A stretch of DNA of 42,571 nucleotides from Gammaproteobacteria bacterium (GTDB lineage Bacteria; Pseudomonadota; Gammaproteobacteria; Burkholderiales; Gallionellaceae). The translations under genes were made by a program, and so were the position numbers. Where the stretch lies: NCBI GenBank assembly GCA_018819205.1, contig JAHJQE010000062.1, positions 1 to 42,571 on the forward strand, read 5' to 3'. Below the pieces are notes generated by a model that was not told the DNA's origin, ran no database searches, and saw only the letters and a program-made list of their open reading frames with translations. This document shows positions 8,032-17,205 of this stretch, one piece after another (position 1 is the first letter of the stretch; each line of letters opens with the position of its first letter).

Positions 8032-9567
8032 CTACACCTGCGGGTGTGCCCGCTCAGTACCGGCTTGCAGCTTGTTCAGTGCATTCAGATAAGCTTTGGC
8101 CGAAGCGGTCACGATGTCAGTGTCCGCACCCTGCCCGTTCACCACGCGCCCGCCCTTGGCCAGACGCACCGTCACTTCGCCCTGCGCATCGGTGCCGCTG
8201 GTAATGTTGTTCACCGAATACAGCAGCAACTCAGTATCGCTCTTCACGATTTGTTCGATCGCCTTGAAGATCGCATCCACCGGGCCGCCACCTTGTGCAT
8301 CAGCCTGCTGTTCCTTGCCGCCGATGCTCAATATCACCCGTGCCACGGGCAATACGCCGGTTTCGGAATGCGCACCCATCGAGACCAGACGGTAATGCTC
8401 GCTCACCTGCGCGGCTTCCTCATCACTCACCAGCGCCTGCAAATCTTCGTCGAATATCTCGTGTTTCTTGTCGGCCAGCTCCTTGAAACGCGCGAAAGCG
8501 GCATTCACAGCCTCTTCCCCGTCCAGCACGATTCCCAGTTCCTGCAGGCGTGCGCGGAACGCGGCGCGACCGGAGTGCTTGCCCATCACCATCTTGTTCG
8601 CTCCCCAACCCACATCCTCGGCGCGCATGATCTCGTACGTCTCGCGATGTTTCAGCACGCCGTCCTGATGGATGCCGGACTCATGGGCGAACGCATTCGC
8701 ACCGACGATGGCCTTGTTCGGCTGGATCGGATAACCAGTGATGCTGGATACCAGTTTGGAGGTCGGTACGATCTGCGCAGTATCGATACCGGTGTCGCAG
8801 CTAAAGATGTCGCGACGGGTCTTGATCGCCATCACCACTTCTTCCAGTGAGGCATTGCCGGCGCGCTCGCCCAGACCGTTGATGGTGCACTCCACCTGAC
8901 GCGCGCCATTCATCACTGCAGCCAGCGAATTGGCGGAAGCCATACCCAGATCGTTGTGACAGTGGGTGGACCATATCACCTTGTCGCTGTTCGGTACGCG
9001 CGCGATCAGCTGCTTGAAACGATCGCCCCACAACAAGGGAATGCTATAGCCCACGGTATCCGGCACGTTCAATGTCGTTGCTCCGGCCTTGATGACCGCA
9101 TCGAAGATACGCACCAGAAAGTCCATGTCCGAGCGCACCGCATCCTCGGCGGAGAACTCGACATCGTCGGTGTATTCCAGCGCCCATTTCACCGCCTGTA
9201 CTGCACGCTCTACCACTTGGTCTTCGCTCATGCGCAACTTGTGCTGCATGTGGATGGGCGAGGTGGCGATGAAGGTATGGATACGCCCCTTCTTCGCCGG
9301 CTTGATTGCTTCGCCAGCCGCGCGTACATCCTTTTCGTTGGCACGTGCCAGCGAGCAGACAGAGGAATTCTTGATAACCTCGGCAATGGACCGGATGGCG
9401 TCAAAATCGCCCGGGCTGGCTGCCGCGAAGCCGGCCTCGATCACATCCACACCCAGTTTTTCCAGTTGACGCGCGATGCGCAACTTCTCTTCTTTGGTCA
9501 TGGATGCGCCCGGGCTTTGCTCGCCGTCGCGCAAGGTGGTATCGAATATGATAAGTTTGTCAGTCAT
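8032..9567 (-). CDS. leuA: 2-isopropylmalate synthase
   Basis: The 511-residue enzyme condenses acetyl-CoA with 2-oxoisovalerate, the first committed step of leucine synthesis. The N-terminal TIM barrel opens with [18 protein letters not shown], the metal and substrate signature. [18 protein letters not shown] carries the HxH metal ligands, and [15 protein letters not shown] is also conserved. The C-terminal regulatory (LeuA dimer) domain, about 385-505, mediates feedback inhibition by leucine. It lies in line with slmA, 203 bases downstream of it, with a small leucine-rich open frame in between. The GGAG ribosome site is six bases before the ATG. Confidence 0.96.
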   Translation of the reverse strand: MTDKLIIFDTTLRDGEQSPGASMTKEEKLRIARQLEKLGVDVIEAGFAAASPGDFDAIRSIAEVIKNSSVCSLARANEKDVRAAGEAIKPAKKGRIHTFIATSPIHMQHKLRMSEDQVVERAVQAVKWALEYTDDVEFSAEDAVRSDMDFLVRIFDAVIKAGATTLNVPDTVGYSIPLLWGDRFKQLIARVPNSDKVIWSTHCHNDLGMASANSLAAVMNGARQVECTINGLGERAGNASLEEVVMAIKTRRDIFSCDTGIDTAQIVPTSKLVSSITGYPIQPNKAIVGANAFAHESGIHQDGVLKHRETYEIMRAEDVGWGANKMVMGKHSGRAAFRARLQELGIVLDGEEAVNAAFARFKELADKKHEIFDEDLQALVSDEEAAQVSEHYRLVSMGAHSETGVLPVARVILSIGGKEQQADAQGGGPVDAIFKAIEQIVKSDTELLLYSVNNITSGTDAQGEVTVRLAKGGRVVNGQGADTDIVTASAKAYLNALNKLQAGTERAHPQV

Positions 9568-9595
9568 GTTTTGCTCCGTCGCAATTGTTCATCCT

Positions 9596-9616
9596 CGGCT
9601 CACAACAACTGAGCCG
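9596..9616 (-). other. Hairpin in the leuA 5' region
   Basis: A 7-base perfect stem (CGGCTCA/TGAGCCG, 9596-9602 with 9610-9616) and a 7-base loop lies between the candidate leader peptide and leuA. No T-run follows on the leuA strand, so it is not a normal intrinsic terminator. Confidence 0.45.
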
Positions 9617-9644
9617 CCTGCTTTGAATCTTGTAGGGGGGTAGG

Positions 9645-9728
9645 TCAGTTTGCGCGCGAGCGCAGCTTCAGCGCAGCCAGCAGGCTGAAGGTGGAGTGCA
9701 GAAGCGAGATGTGGCGGGAGAAATGCAT
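9645..9728 (-). CDS. Candidate leucine-rich leader peptide upstream of leuA
   Basis: A 27-codon open frame (start MHFSRHISLLHSTFS, end KLRSRAN) lies 77 bases upstream of leuA on the same strand. Six of its 27 residues are leucine, including two LL pairs. Its mRNA can form alternative stems: CTTCAGC/GCTGAAG around an inner CAGCC/GGCTG. Leader peptides rich in the end-product amino acid control leu operons by attenuation in enterobacteria, so this could be an analogue. However, the downstream hairpin has no U-tract, and CTG is common in this genome. The call is tentative. Confidence 0.4.
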   Translation of the reverse strand: MHFSRHISLLHSTFSLLAALKLRSRAN

Positions 9729-9770
9729 GACCCGCAATATAGCGGCTTTTATTGTGAGCTGCAACCGAGC

Positions 9771-10358
9771 TTATGCGAACTGCTGCCTCAATATCGCCCA
9801 TTGTTGCGGCCACAGCTCCATCGGCAGACGCTTGTAGCCGCTCTTGCCAAACTGCTGCCAGCGTCCCACCACGTAGCACAACAACAAGTTTGCATGCGCG
9901 CCGATATCGGCATCCGCACCCAACCTCCCCTGCGTGGAGGCGATGCGCAGCGATTGCTTGAGCGTGGTCTCGACGCGATCCAGGAACTGGTTGATTCGCA
10001 GTTGCAGACGCTCATCTTCATTCACCAGCGCATCGCCAATCAACACACGCGTCATGCCCCGGTTCTTCTGTGCGAAGCCCAGCAGCAGTGCGAGCATGCC
10101 CTCCACCTGACGCAGCCCGTCCTGCTCTTCCGTGGTGATCTTGTTGATCAGGCCAAACACCGTCTGCTCGATGAATTCGATCAGCCCCTCGTACATCTGC
10201 GCCTTGCTGGCAAAGTGGCGATAAAGCGCCGCTTCGGACAGTTGCAGGCGACCCGCCAGCGCGGCGGTGGTGATCTTCTCGCCCTTGGGCTGCTCCAGCA
10301 TTTCGGCGATGGTCTGCAGGATCTGCAGCTTTCTTTCGCCCGGTTGTTTGGTCGCCAT
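9771..10358 (-). CDS. slmA: Nucleoid occlusion factor SlmA (TetR-family)
   Basis: The 195-residue protein has a TetR-type helix-turn-helix at about residues 10-55 (KITTAALAGRLQLSEAALYRHFASKAQM given in part) and an all-helical C-terminal dimer domain. KITTAALA, LSEAALYRHF and the closing region match SlmA, which binds chromosomal sites and blocks FtsZ assembly over the nucleoid. The gene order argB-HAD-slmA is common in betaproteobacteria and supports the assignment over a generic TetR regulator. It starts 12 bases after the HAD gene and belongs to the same transcript. Confidence 0.88.
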   Translation of the reverse strand: MATKQPGERKLQILQTIAEMLEQPKGEKITTAALAGRLQLSEAALYRHFASKAQMYEGLIEFIEQTVFGLINKITTEEQDGLRQVEGMLALLLGFAQKNRGMTRVLIGDALVNEDERLQLRINQFLDRVETTLKQSLRIASTQGRLGADADIGAHANLLLCYVVGRWQQFGKSGYKRLPMELWPQQWAILRQQFA

Positions 10359-10370
10359 CGTTCTTCCTTT

Positions 10371-11983
<1,613 letters not shown>

Positions 11984-12018
11984 TTACCGAATCGGCACCA
12001 CTGATCGCCGCCCCATGC

Positions 12019-12492
12019 CTACTGATGATCCATCACGGCCGGATCGTTGTAGTGCATATAACTCAGCTCCAGTGCGCGCACGATCGCCTCGCTCTCTACT
12101 GCACGCTCCTGTCCACCGACTTCAAGCCTGAGTATCACAGGTACGCGGTCACCCACGTTGAGCGGCTGCTTGAGCCCTGTCAGCATCAGGTACAGCCCAC
12201 GTTCGCCGAACAAGGTGTTGCTGTGTCCGGCAAGTTTCAGGTCACGCAATGTGCGTTGCTGCATCTTGCCGCCGCGTTTCATGACGTGGCGTATCTCGCC
12301 TGATGCCGCCAGCGGACTGCTGACGCCAAGCAGCTTCGCATCCCTGGTTACGTACAGATTCAGTTGTACGGTGGCGGCTGTCTGCCCGGGCACACTCTCG
12401 CGCATCCACACCTTGTCCACGATCACATCTCTGGCCGCGAAAGCTTGCGGCGCAACCAACATTGTCAGGACAAGGAACAGGGATCTGCGCAT
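12019..12492 (-). CDS. PCuAC-family periplasmic copper chaperone (second copy)
   Basis: A 157-residue exported protein (signal MRRSLFLVLTMLVAPQAFA) of the PCuAC/DUF461 family, which binds Cu(I) in the periplasm and can deliver it to cytochrome oxidase. Copper ligands are expected in the VKVWMRESVPGQ... strand, IRHVMKRGGKMQQR (H-M and M) and LYLMLTGLKQPL. The usual HxM is HVM here. The ATG at 12492 directly precedes the signal; the frame extends only six residues upstream. It lies 14 bases after another PCuAC gene and before a strong terminator, as the last gene of the copper operon. Confidence 0.82.
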   Translation of the reverse strand: MRRSLFLVLTMLVAPQAFAARDVIVDKVWMRESVPGQTAATVQLNLYVTRDAKLLGVSSPLAASGEIRHVMKRGGKMQQRTLRDLKLAGHSNTLFGERGLYLMLTGLKQPLNVGDRVPVILRLEVGGQERAVESEAIVRALELSYMHYNDPAVMDHQ

Positions 12493-12506
12493 GCCGCCCT
12501 CCGATA

Positions 12507-13019
12507 TCAATGCTGCATATGATTGTGCATATTGCCCATATCATGGCCACCAGTTGCGGGCATATCGTGCATGGGTTTGCCGGCACTGGCATTCAAGGCC
12601 TTGGCCGGTGCTTTGAACTTCACCTGCTTGGTCTTGCCGTCTTTGTAGCGCAGTGTAAGGGTCAACTGGATCTTATGGCCTTCCTTGATCTGCTGCTTCA
12701 GCCCCATCAGCATCAGGTGGTATCCGGCCGCCCCCAGGTCGACCGCCTCGCCAGCCGGCAGATCGATCGCCTCGACCTGACGCATCTTCATCATGCCGCC
12801 CTCATGCACCATGCTGTGCAGCTCTGATGTCTGGGCACAATCGCATGTGACGCCGACCAGTTGCGCCGCCTGCTGGCTGGTGATGACGGCCTGCACCATC
12901 GCGCTGTCCTGCCCCGGTGCCGTGGCGCGCGTCCAGGATTGCTCCACTTTGACTTCATTGCCGCCTGCTTGCGCCACGACCGAGATACCGAACAGCACTG
13001 CAAAAATAACCCTACGCAT
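12507..13019 (-). CDS. PCuAC-family periplasmic copper chaperone with His/Met-rich tail
   Basis: A 170-residue protein with signal peptide MRRVIFAVLFGISVVAQA. The cupredoxin-like PCuAC core shows WTRATAPGQDSAMV, then SELHSMVHEGGMMKMR (H and M ligands) and YHLMLMGLKQQI, the conserved Cu(I) site. The last 30 residues are strongly His/Met-rich (KPMHDMPATGGHDMGN, then MHNHMQH), an extra metal-binding tail as in some PCuAC proteins. It follows the TonB-dependent copper receptor and probably passes on copper imported by it. It shares its family with the next gene, so this is a local duplication or ancient pair. Confidence 0.88.
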   Translation of the reverse strand: MRRVIFAVLFGISVVAQAGGNEVKVEQSWTRATAPGQDSAMVQAVITSQQAAQLVGVTCDCAQTSELHSMVHEGGMMKMRQVEAIDLPAGEAVDLGAAGYHLMLMGLKQQIKEGHKIQLTLTLRYKDGKTKQVKFKAPAKALNASAGKPMHDMPATGGHDMGNMHNHMQH

Positions 13020-13040
13020 TTGATACTCCTTGTAAATGAG

Positions 13041-13060
13041 GCGCCGCATTTCAGCGGCGC
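13041..13060 (-). other. GC-rich hairpin between receptor and chaperone genes
   Basis: A 7-base perfect stem (GCGCCGC/GCGGCGC) with a 6-base loop lies 24 bases after the receptor stop. On the minus strand only CTCATTT follows, so it is a poor terminator. It may stabilise or partly attenuate the transcript between the two genes. Confidence 0.4.
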
Positions 13061-13083
13061 ACTATTCTAGCCCCGATTCCGCT

Positions 13084-15102
13084 TTAGAAAACGAAATCTC
13101 CTTTCAGCCACAGATTGCGACCCATCTCGTTCACGCGCGTGGTTTGCGTGTAGCCGGTCACCATCGCCCCGGCACGGCTGATATGTTCGGCATACGACTT
13201 ATTGAACATGTTATCCACGCCGGCGCTCACTTTGAACGCCTTGTTGGCATGCCAGCCACCATTCAGCGAGAACACGCCAAAACCGCTGGTCGCAGCGATA
13301 TCCTGCCCGGCTATGTTGCCCTGATTAACCGCCACTCGGTCCTGTGCAGCCACCGCACGCAACAGCGCACCGAACGACCATTCCTTGTCGTCATAATTCA
13401 GACCGAAACGCACTTCCAGCGGCGGCATCTGCCCCAGTGCGGTGCCGTCGGTATCGTTGCTGCCGTGCACATAGGCCAGGCTGCCGTCCACCTTCCAGTT
13501 ATCCAGCAACGCATAGGTCACGCCCGTCTCGGCACCATAGGTCGTCGCATCGACATTGCGCGTCACGGTCACGGCCGTCATACCCTTCATCACGTTGGAC
13601 TGGATCAGGTTGAAGTCGGTGATCTTGCTATAGAACGCCGATACCGAACCGGACAGGTCACCCGCACGGTAGTTCATGCCGACATCGAGTTGCGTGGTCT
13701 TCTCGCTGCTCGTGTTGAACGCACTGGCGGTGGTCAGACTTTCCTTGTTGAACAATTCCCAGTAATCCGGTGCGCGCGCAGTGCGCCCTGCCCCGACATA
13801 CCATGTATGGGTCGCGGAGTTATCCTGCTCATAGCGCACAAAACCGCTGGCCAGTGTCTCTTTGCGGGTCTGATTGGCGGTGGGGTTCATCACTGTGGTC
13901 ATACCGCGCATGATCATGGTACGGAAGTCGGTCGCCTGCCAGCTGTCGGCACGCAGACCAGCAATCACGCGGCGCGTGTCGCCCACATCCTGATGCCATT
14001 CACCGAACACGCCGAGGTTCTTGAATTCTGCGTCCTTGCTGCGCGCCTTCAGTGTGTAGTCACCCATGTAGCCGGGCGCCGCACCCATGCGGTTGGTGTG
14101 CACGTTGTTCTGCGTATCCAGCCCCAGCTTGAGCTGGCTGTCGCCTGCCAGTTGCAGCGTCCCGACTGCACGACCGCCGGTGGTTTTGCGGTCCGGGTTC
14201 ATCGCAGCCATCATCGAAGACGGATCACCGCTGCGCAAGGTGTAGATGTCCATCACATGGTCGACATAGTTGTAGTAGACCTGCGCCTCCACCGCTTCCA
14301 GCGTGCCGCCAAGATTTCGCTTCTCGAACTTCGCGCCGAAGTTGTCGCGCGCGAATTTGGAGCCGTCCACGGCACGGTCCGCATAGGCCGCCTCTCCGTC
14401 GCTCTTGGCCAGCGTCACTTCCATGCGCGTAGCGTCATCCGGCGTCCAGCCCAATGCGGCGTTGCCGCTCCAGCGCGTATAGGAAGAATGCACAGCCACA
14501 CCGCCACCGTCCTGGTAGTCGTTGGCGTGCGAGCGCGTCGCATCGGCACGCACGTAGTATTTCTCGCTGCCTGTGGTGGCGCTCAACATCTCGTCGTTGC
14601 GGCCAAAGCTGCCCAGCATCAGCGAGGCCTGACCATGCGTGCCGATTTGCGCATCGCGGTCTATGCTGCGTTCGAACAACACCGTCCCTGCCGAGTTGCC
14701 TGCGCCGTACAGCACGGTCTGCGGGCCTTTCAGCACGGTGATTTGATCATAAGAACCGGGGAATACATACGCAGTCGGCGGATCCATGCGACCACCGCAA
14801 CCGCCGAAGATCTGCTCGCCGTCGAGCAGGATGTTCAAGCGCGAACCGGCCATACCGCGCAACACCGGATCGCCGTCCGTGCCGCCTTTGCGGATCACCG
14901 AGAAGCCGGGGATGGTCTTGAGATAATCTGCACCGTCATGGGCCGGTACCGGCTGACGCGGCTTCTTGGGATCGGTCTTCACGGTCAATGGAGCACTGCT
15001 CTGCGGTGCAGTCACCACCACTTCATCCAGTGCCTCGTCTGCGGCCAATACCGGGTTGCTCAACGCCAGCGCGACACTCACCGCGATCATCTTCAGCTTC
15101 AT
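13084..15102 (-). CDS. TonB-dependent outer-membrane copper receptor
   Basis: The 672-residue receptor (start MKLKMIAVSVALALSNPVLA, a signal peptide) has a plug domain (about 45-180) with the signature TIPGFSVIRKGGTDGDPV, LRGMAGSRLNILLDGEQ and GCGGRMDPPTAYVFP. These are characteristic of the copper-receptor (OprC/NosA) branch. A 22-strand barrel follows, ending in a terminal Phe (LKGDFVF). Several predicted loops are Met-rich (SSMMAAMNPD, RTMIMRGMTTVMNP, VMKGMTA), which fits Cu binding. A good ribosome site (GGAGGAGAAG) precedes the ATG. It is first in an operon with two PCuAC chaperones and divergent from regB. Confidence 0.92.
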   Translation of the reverse strand: MKLKMIAVSVALALSNPVLAADEALDEVVVTAPQSSAPLTVKTDPKKPRQPVPAHDGADYLKTIPGFSVIRKGGTDGDPVLRGMAGSRLNILLDGEQIFGGCGGRMDPPTAYVFPGSYDQITVLKGPQTVLYGAGNSAGTVLFERSIDRDAQIGTHGQASLMLGSFGRNDEMLSATTGSEKYYVRADATRSHANDYQDGGGVAVHSSYTRWSGNAALGWTPDDATRMEVTLAKSDGEAAYADRAVDGSKFARDNFGAKFEKRNLGGTLEAVEAQVYYNYVDHVMDIYTLRSGDPSSMMAAMNPDRKTTGGRAVGTLQLAGDSQLKLGLDTQNNVHTNRMGAAPGYMGDYTLKARSKDAEFKNLGVFGEWHQDVGDTRRVIAGLRADSWQATDFRTMIMRGMTTVMNPTANQTRKETLASGFVRYEQDNSATHTWYVGAGRTARAPDYWELFNKESLTTASAFNTSSEKTTQLDVGMNYRAGDLSGSVSAFYSKITDFNLIQSNVMKGMTAVTVTRNVDATTYGAETGVTYALLDNWKVDGSLAYVHGSNDTDGTALGQMPPLEVRFGLNYDDKEWSFGALLRAVAAQDRVAVNQGNIAGQDIAATSGFGVFSLNGGWHANKAFKVSAGVDNMFNKSYAEHISRAGAMVTGYTQTTRVNEMGRNLWLKGDFVF

Positions 15103-15207
15103 TTCTTCTCCTCCGTTTATTGAAATCACAACGGAAAAGATTGTAGGGAAAGTGCACTGCGCAGCCCTGCGTCATTTTGTCGCACGCCCGCAACCACGGG
15201 CTTCCGG

Positions 15208-15213
15208 TAGAAT
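15208..15213 (+). promoter_or_regulatory. Candidate -10 element for regB (TAGAAT), possibly leaderless
   Basis: GGTAGAAT is followed by CCGCGCC and then the ATG at 15221. No Shine-Dalgarno sequence is present. Predicted transcription start coincides with the start codon. No clear -35 is seen, as expected if an activator is needed. Confidence 0.4.
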
Positions 15214-15220
15214 CCGCGCC

Positions 15221-16588
15221 ATGCATTCCTCCTTGCTCGCCTCCCAGACCGGACACTCGCACCTGCGCCGCCTGTTCATGCTGCGCAACTGGGCCATCCT
15301 CGCGCAACTGGCCACGCTGTTGCTGGTGCACCGTTTCCTCAGCACGGATTTCGCATGGCTGCCGATGCTGGGCACGGTGGCGACACTGGCACTGGCGAAC
15401 GGCTTCACCTGGTGGCGTTTGTCGCGCGACTATCCGGTCAGTCACCTGGAACTGTTCGTGCAACTGACTTTGGACGTGACCGTGCTCAGCGTGTTGCTCT
15501 ATTACGCTGGCGGCTCGACCAACCCCTTCATTTCGCTCTATCTGCTACCGCTGGTGTTGGCCGCAGCCATCCTGCCGCGCCGTTACACCTGGGGCATGGC
15601 GACCCTGACGCTGGCCTGCTACAGCTTGCTGATGGTGTGGTATGTGCCTTTGCCTATAGGCGATGCACATGCGCAACACACATCCGCCATGACACAGATC
15701 GCCCCGGACCAGCACGCCGGGCATGACGACCCCGACTTCTGCCGCACCGAGCCCGCTCCCGCCACAGCTGCGACCGAAGCCTCTCCGCTGGGAGACGCCT
15801 TCAACACCCATGTATTCGGCATGTGGCTGGGCTTCCTCATCAGTGCAGCGGTGATCGCCTATTTCGCGGTGGAAATGGCGGCGGCGGTGCGCCTGCGCGA
15901 TGCACAACTGAACCGCGTGCGTGAAGAGACGCTACGCAACGAACGCATCGTGGCGCTCGGCACACTGGCTGCCAGCGCCGCGCATGAAATGGGCACGCCG
16001 CTGTCCACCATGGCGGTGGTGATCGGCGAGATGCGTGACGAATGCGAGAACCCGGAGCAGCAAGTGGACCTGAGCCTGCTCGACGATCAGGTGAAGAACT
16101 GCAAGCGCATCCTCGACACGCTGATCCGCCACGCGCAGGAAACGCCGGACGAAGTGGATGTCGCGACCTTTCTGCACGATGTACTCGACGAATGGCAGTT
16201 GCTGCGCCCCACCGTGCATTACCGCTACCAGATCGACGGTGCGCAGCCCGCGCCGCACATCAGTGCCGATCCCGCCCTGCGCGCCGCCTTGCTGAACCTG
16301 CTCAACAACGCCGCCGATGCCTCGCCGGACGAGATGGACATCCTGCTGCACTGGGACGAAGAACGCACCGTGCTGGAGATACGCGACCATGGTCCCGGCC
16401 TCACGCCCGAAGCAGCGGAGCGCGCCGGTGCCGCCTTCTTCACCACCAAGCAGGAAGGACGCGGCCTCGGCCTGTTCCTTGCCAATGCCACGCTGGAAAG
16501 GTTGGGCGGCAGCGTGCAACTCTCCAACCGCGAAGGTGGCGGTGCCACCACCGAAGTAGTACTACCCCGCACAAGGATGTATACATGA
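15221..16588 (+). CDS. regB: RegB/PrrB-type redox sensor histidine kinase
   Basis: The 455-residue membrane kinase has six hydrophobic segments (about 22-40, 46-64, 77-96, 104-118, 124-145, 199-220). The quinone-binding signature GGSTNPF is at 97-103. The H-box is ASAAHEMGTPLSTM with phospho-acceptor H255. Cys294 (VKNCKRIL) lies 39 residues later, where RegB has its redox-active cysteine. The N, G1 and G2 boxes are LLNLLNNAADAS, IRDHGPGL and GRGLGLFLA. Unusually, the loop between the fifth and sixth helices (148-198) is long and His-rich. The kinase should respond to quinone redox state and phosphorylate RegA, whose start overlaps its stop (ATGA). Confidence 0.92.
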   Translation: MHSSLLASQTGHSHLRRLFMLRNWAILAQLATLLLVHRFLSTDFAWLPMLGTVATLALANGFTWWRLSRDYPVSHLELFVQLTLDVTVLSVLLYYAGGSTNPFISLYLLPLVLAAAILPRRYTWGMATLTLACYSLLMVWYVPLPIGDAHAQHTSAMTQIAPDQHAGHDDPDFCRTEPAPATAATEASPLGDAFNTHVFGMWLGFLISAAVIAYFAVEMAAAVRLRDAQLNRVREETLRNERIVALGTLAASAAHEMGTPLSTMAVVIGEMRDECENPEQQVDLSLLDDQVKNCKRILDTLIRHAQETPDEVDVATFLHDVLDEWQLLRPTVHYRYQIDGAQPAPHISADPALRAALLNLLNNAADASPDEMDILLHWDEERTVLEIRDHGPGLTPEAAERAGAAFFTTKQEGRGLGLFLANATLERLGGSVQLSNREGGGATTEVVLPRTRMYT

Positions 16589-17118
16589 GTGACCTGCCCA
16601 CCCTGCTGCTGGTGGATGACGACGACACCTTCCGGAGCGTTTTGAAACGCGCACTGGAAAAGCGCGGCTACGCCGTGACCGATGCCGCCAGCGTGGAAGA
16701 TGCGCTGCCGCTGGCCGAGGCCAGTCCGCCCGAATTTGCGGTGATCGACCTCAAGATGCATGGCGCATCTGGCTTGGCGCTGGTGCAGCGCCTGCACGAA
16801 CTGGACCCCAACACGCGCATCGTCATGCTCACCGGCTATGCCAGCATCGCCACCGCGGTGGAAGCGATCAAGCTGGGCGCCACGCAATACCTGTCCAAAC
16901 CCGCCAATGCCGATGAGATCGTTGCCGCCTTCGGCCACAGCGCCGATCCGGACAAAGCAGTGGAAGCCCAACCGGCCACCGTGGACAGGCTGGAGTGGGA
17001 ACATATCAATCGCGTACTGTTGGAACAGAACGGCAACATCTCCGCTACCGCCCGCCTGCTGAACATGCACCGTCGCACCCTGCAAAGAAAGCTTGCCAAG
17101 CGGCATGTAGTGGATTGA
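16585..17118 (+). CDS. regA: RegA/PrrA-type response regulator
   Basis: The 177-residue regulator has a receiver domain (1-120) with acidic pocket VDDDD, phospho-acceptor D55 (VIDLKMHG), switch Thr in MLTGYASIATAVEA and conserved Lys in YLSKPANADE. A linker leads to a short Fis-type helix-turn-helix (about 130-177: WEHINRVLLEQNGNISATAR then LNMHRRTLQRKLAK). This compact form is that of RegA/PrrA/ActR, global regulators of respiration and carbon metabolism in response to redox. It is translationally coupled to regB by a 4-base overlap. Confidence 0.93.
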   Translation: MSDLPTLLLVDDDDTFRSVLKRALEKRGYAVTDAASVEDALPLAEASPPEFAVIDLKMHGASGLALVQRLHELDPNTRIVMLTGYASIATAVEAIKLGATQYLSKPANADEIVAAFGHSADPDKAVEAQPATVDRLEWEHINRVLLEQNGNISATARLLNMHRRTLQRKLAKRHVVD

Positions 17119-17138
17119 GGTACATCCCCAAGCGGGAT

Positions 17139-17159
17139 CGCAGCATGCACAATGCTGCG
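17139..17159 (+). other. Hairpin after regA
   Basis: A stem of 8 bases (CGCAGCAT/ATGCTGCG, loop GCACA) begins 20 bases past the regA stop. It is not followed by a T-run, so termination is uncertain; it may protect the 3' end of the regBA message. Confidence 0.35.
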
Positions 17160-17182
17160 GAATCTGGCCGGTTTCGGCGCGG

Positions 17183-17188
17183 TATAAT
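17183..17188 (+). promoter_or_regulatory. Candidate -10 element (TATAAT) before the carboxypeptidase operon
   Basis: GGTATAAT with CCGCGC following lies 17 bases before the ATG at 17206. The hexamer is a perfect sigma-70 -10, but the -35 (GAATCT at 17 bases) is poor. Confidence 0.45.
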
Positions 17189-17205
17189 CCGCGCTTCTCT
17201 CGGTC

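Noticed and set aside
9596-9616. Intrinsic terminator before leuA
   Set aside because: The stem is good but no T-run follows on the leuA strand; kept only as a hairpin.
13036-15123. A 695-codon open frame on the plus strand opposite the copper receptor gene
   Set aside because: It mirrors the minus-strand receptor, has a His/Arg-rich composition typical of antisense frames in GC-rich DNA, and shows no domain.
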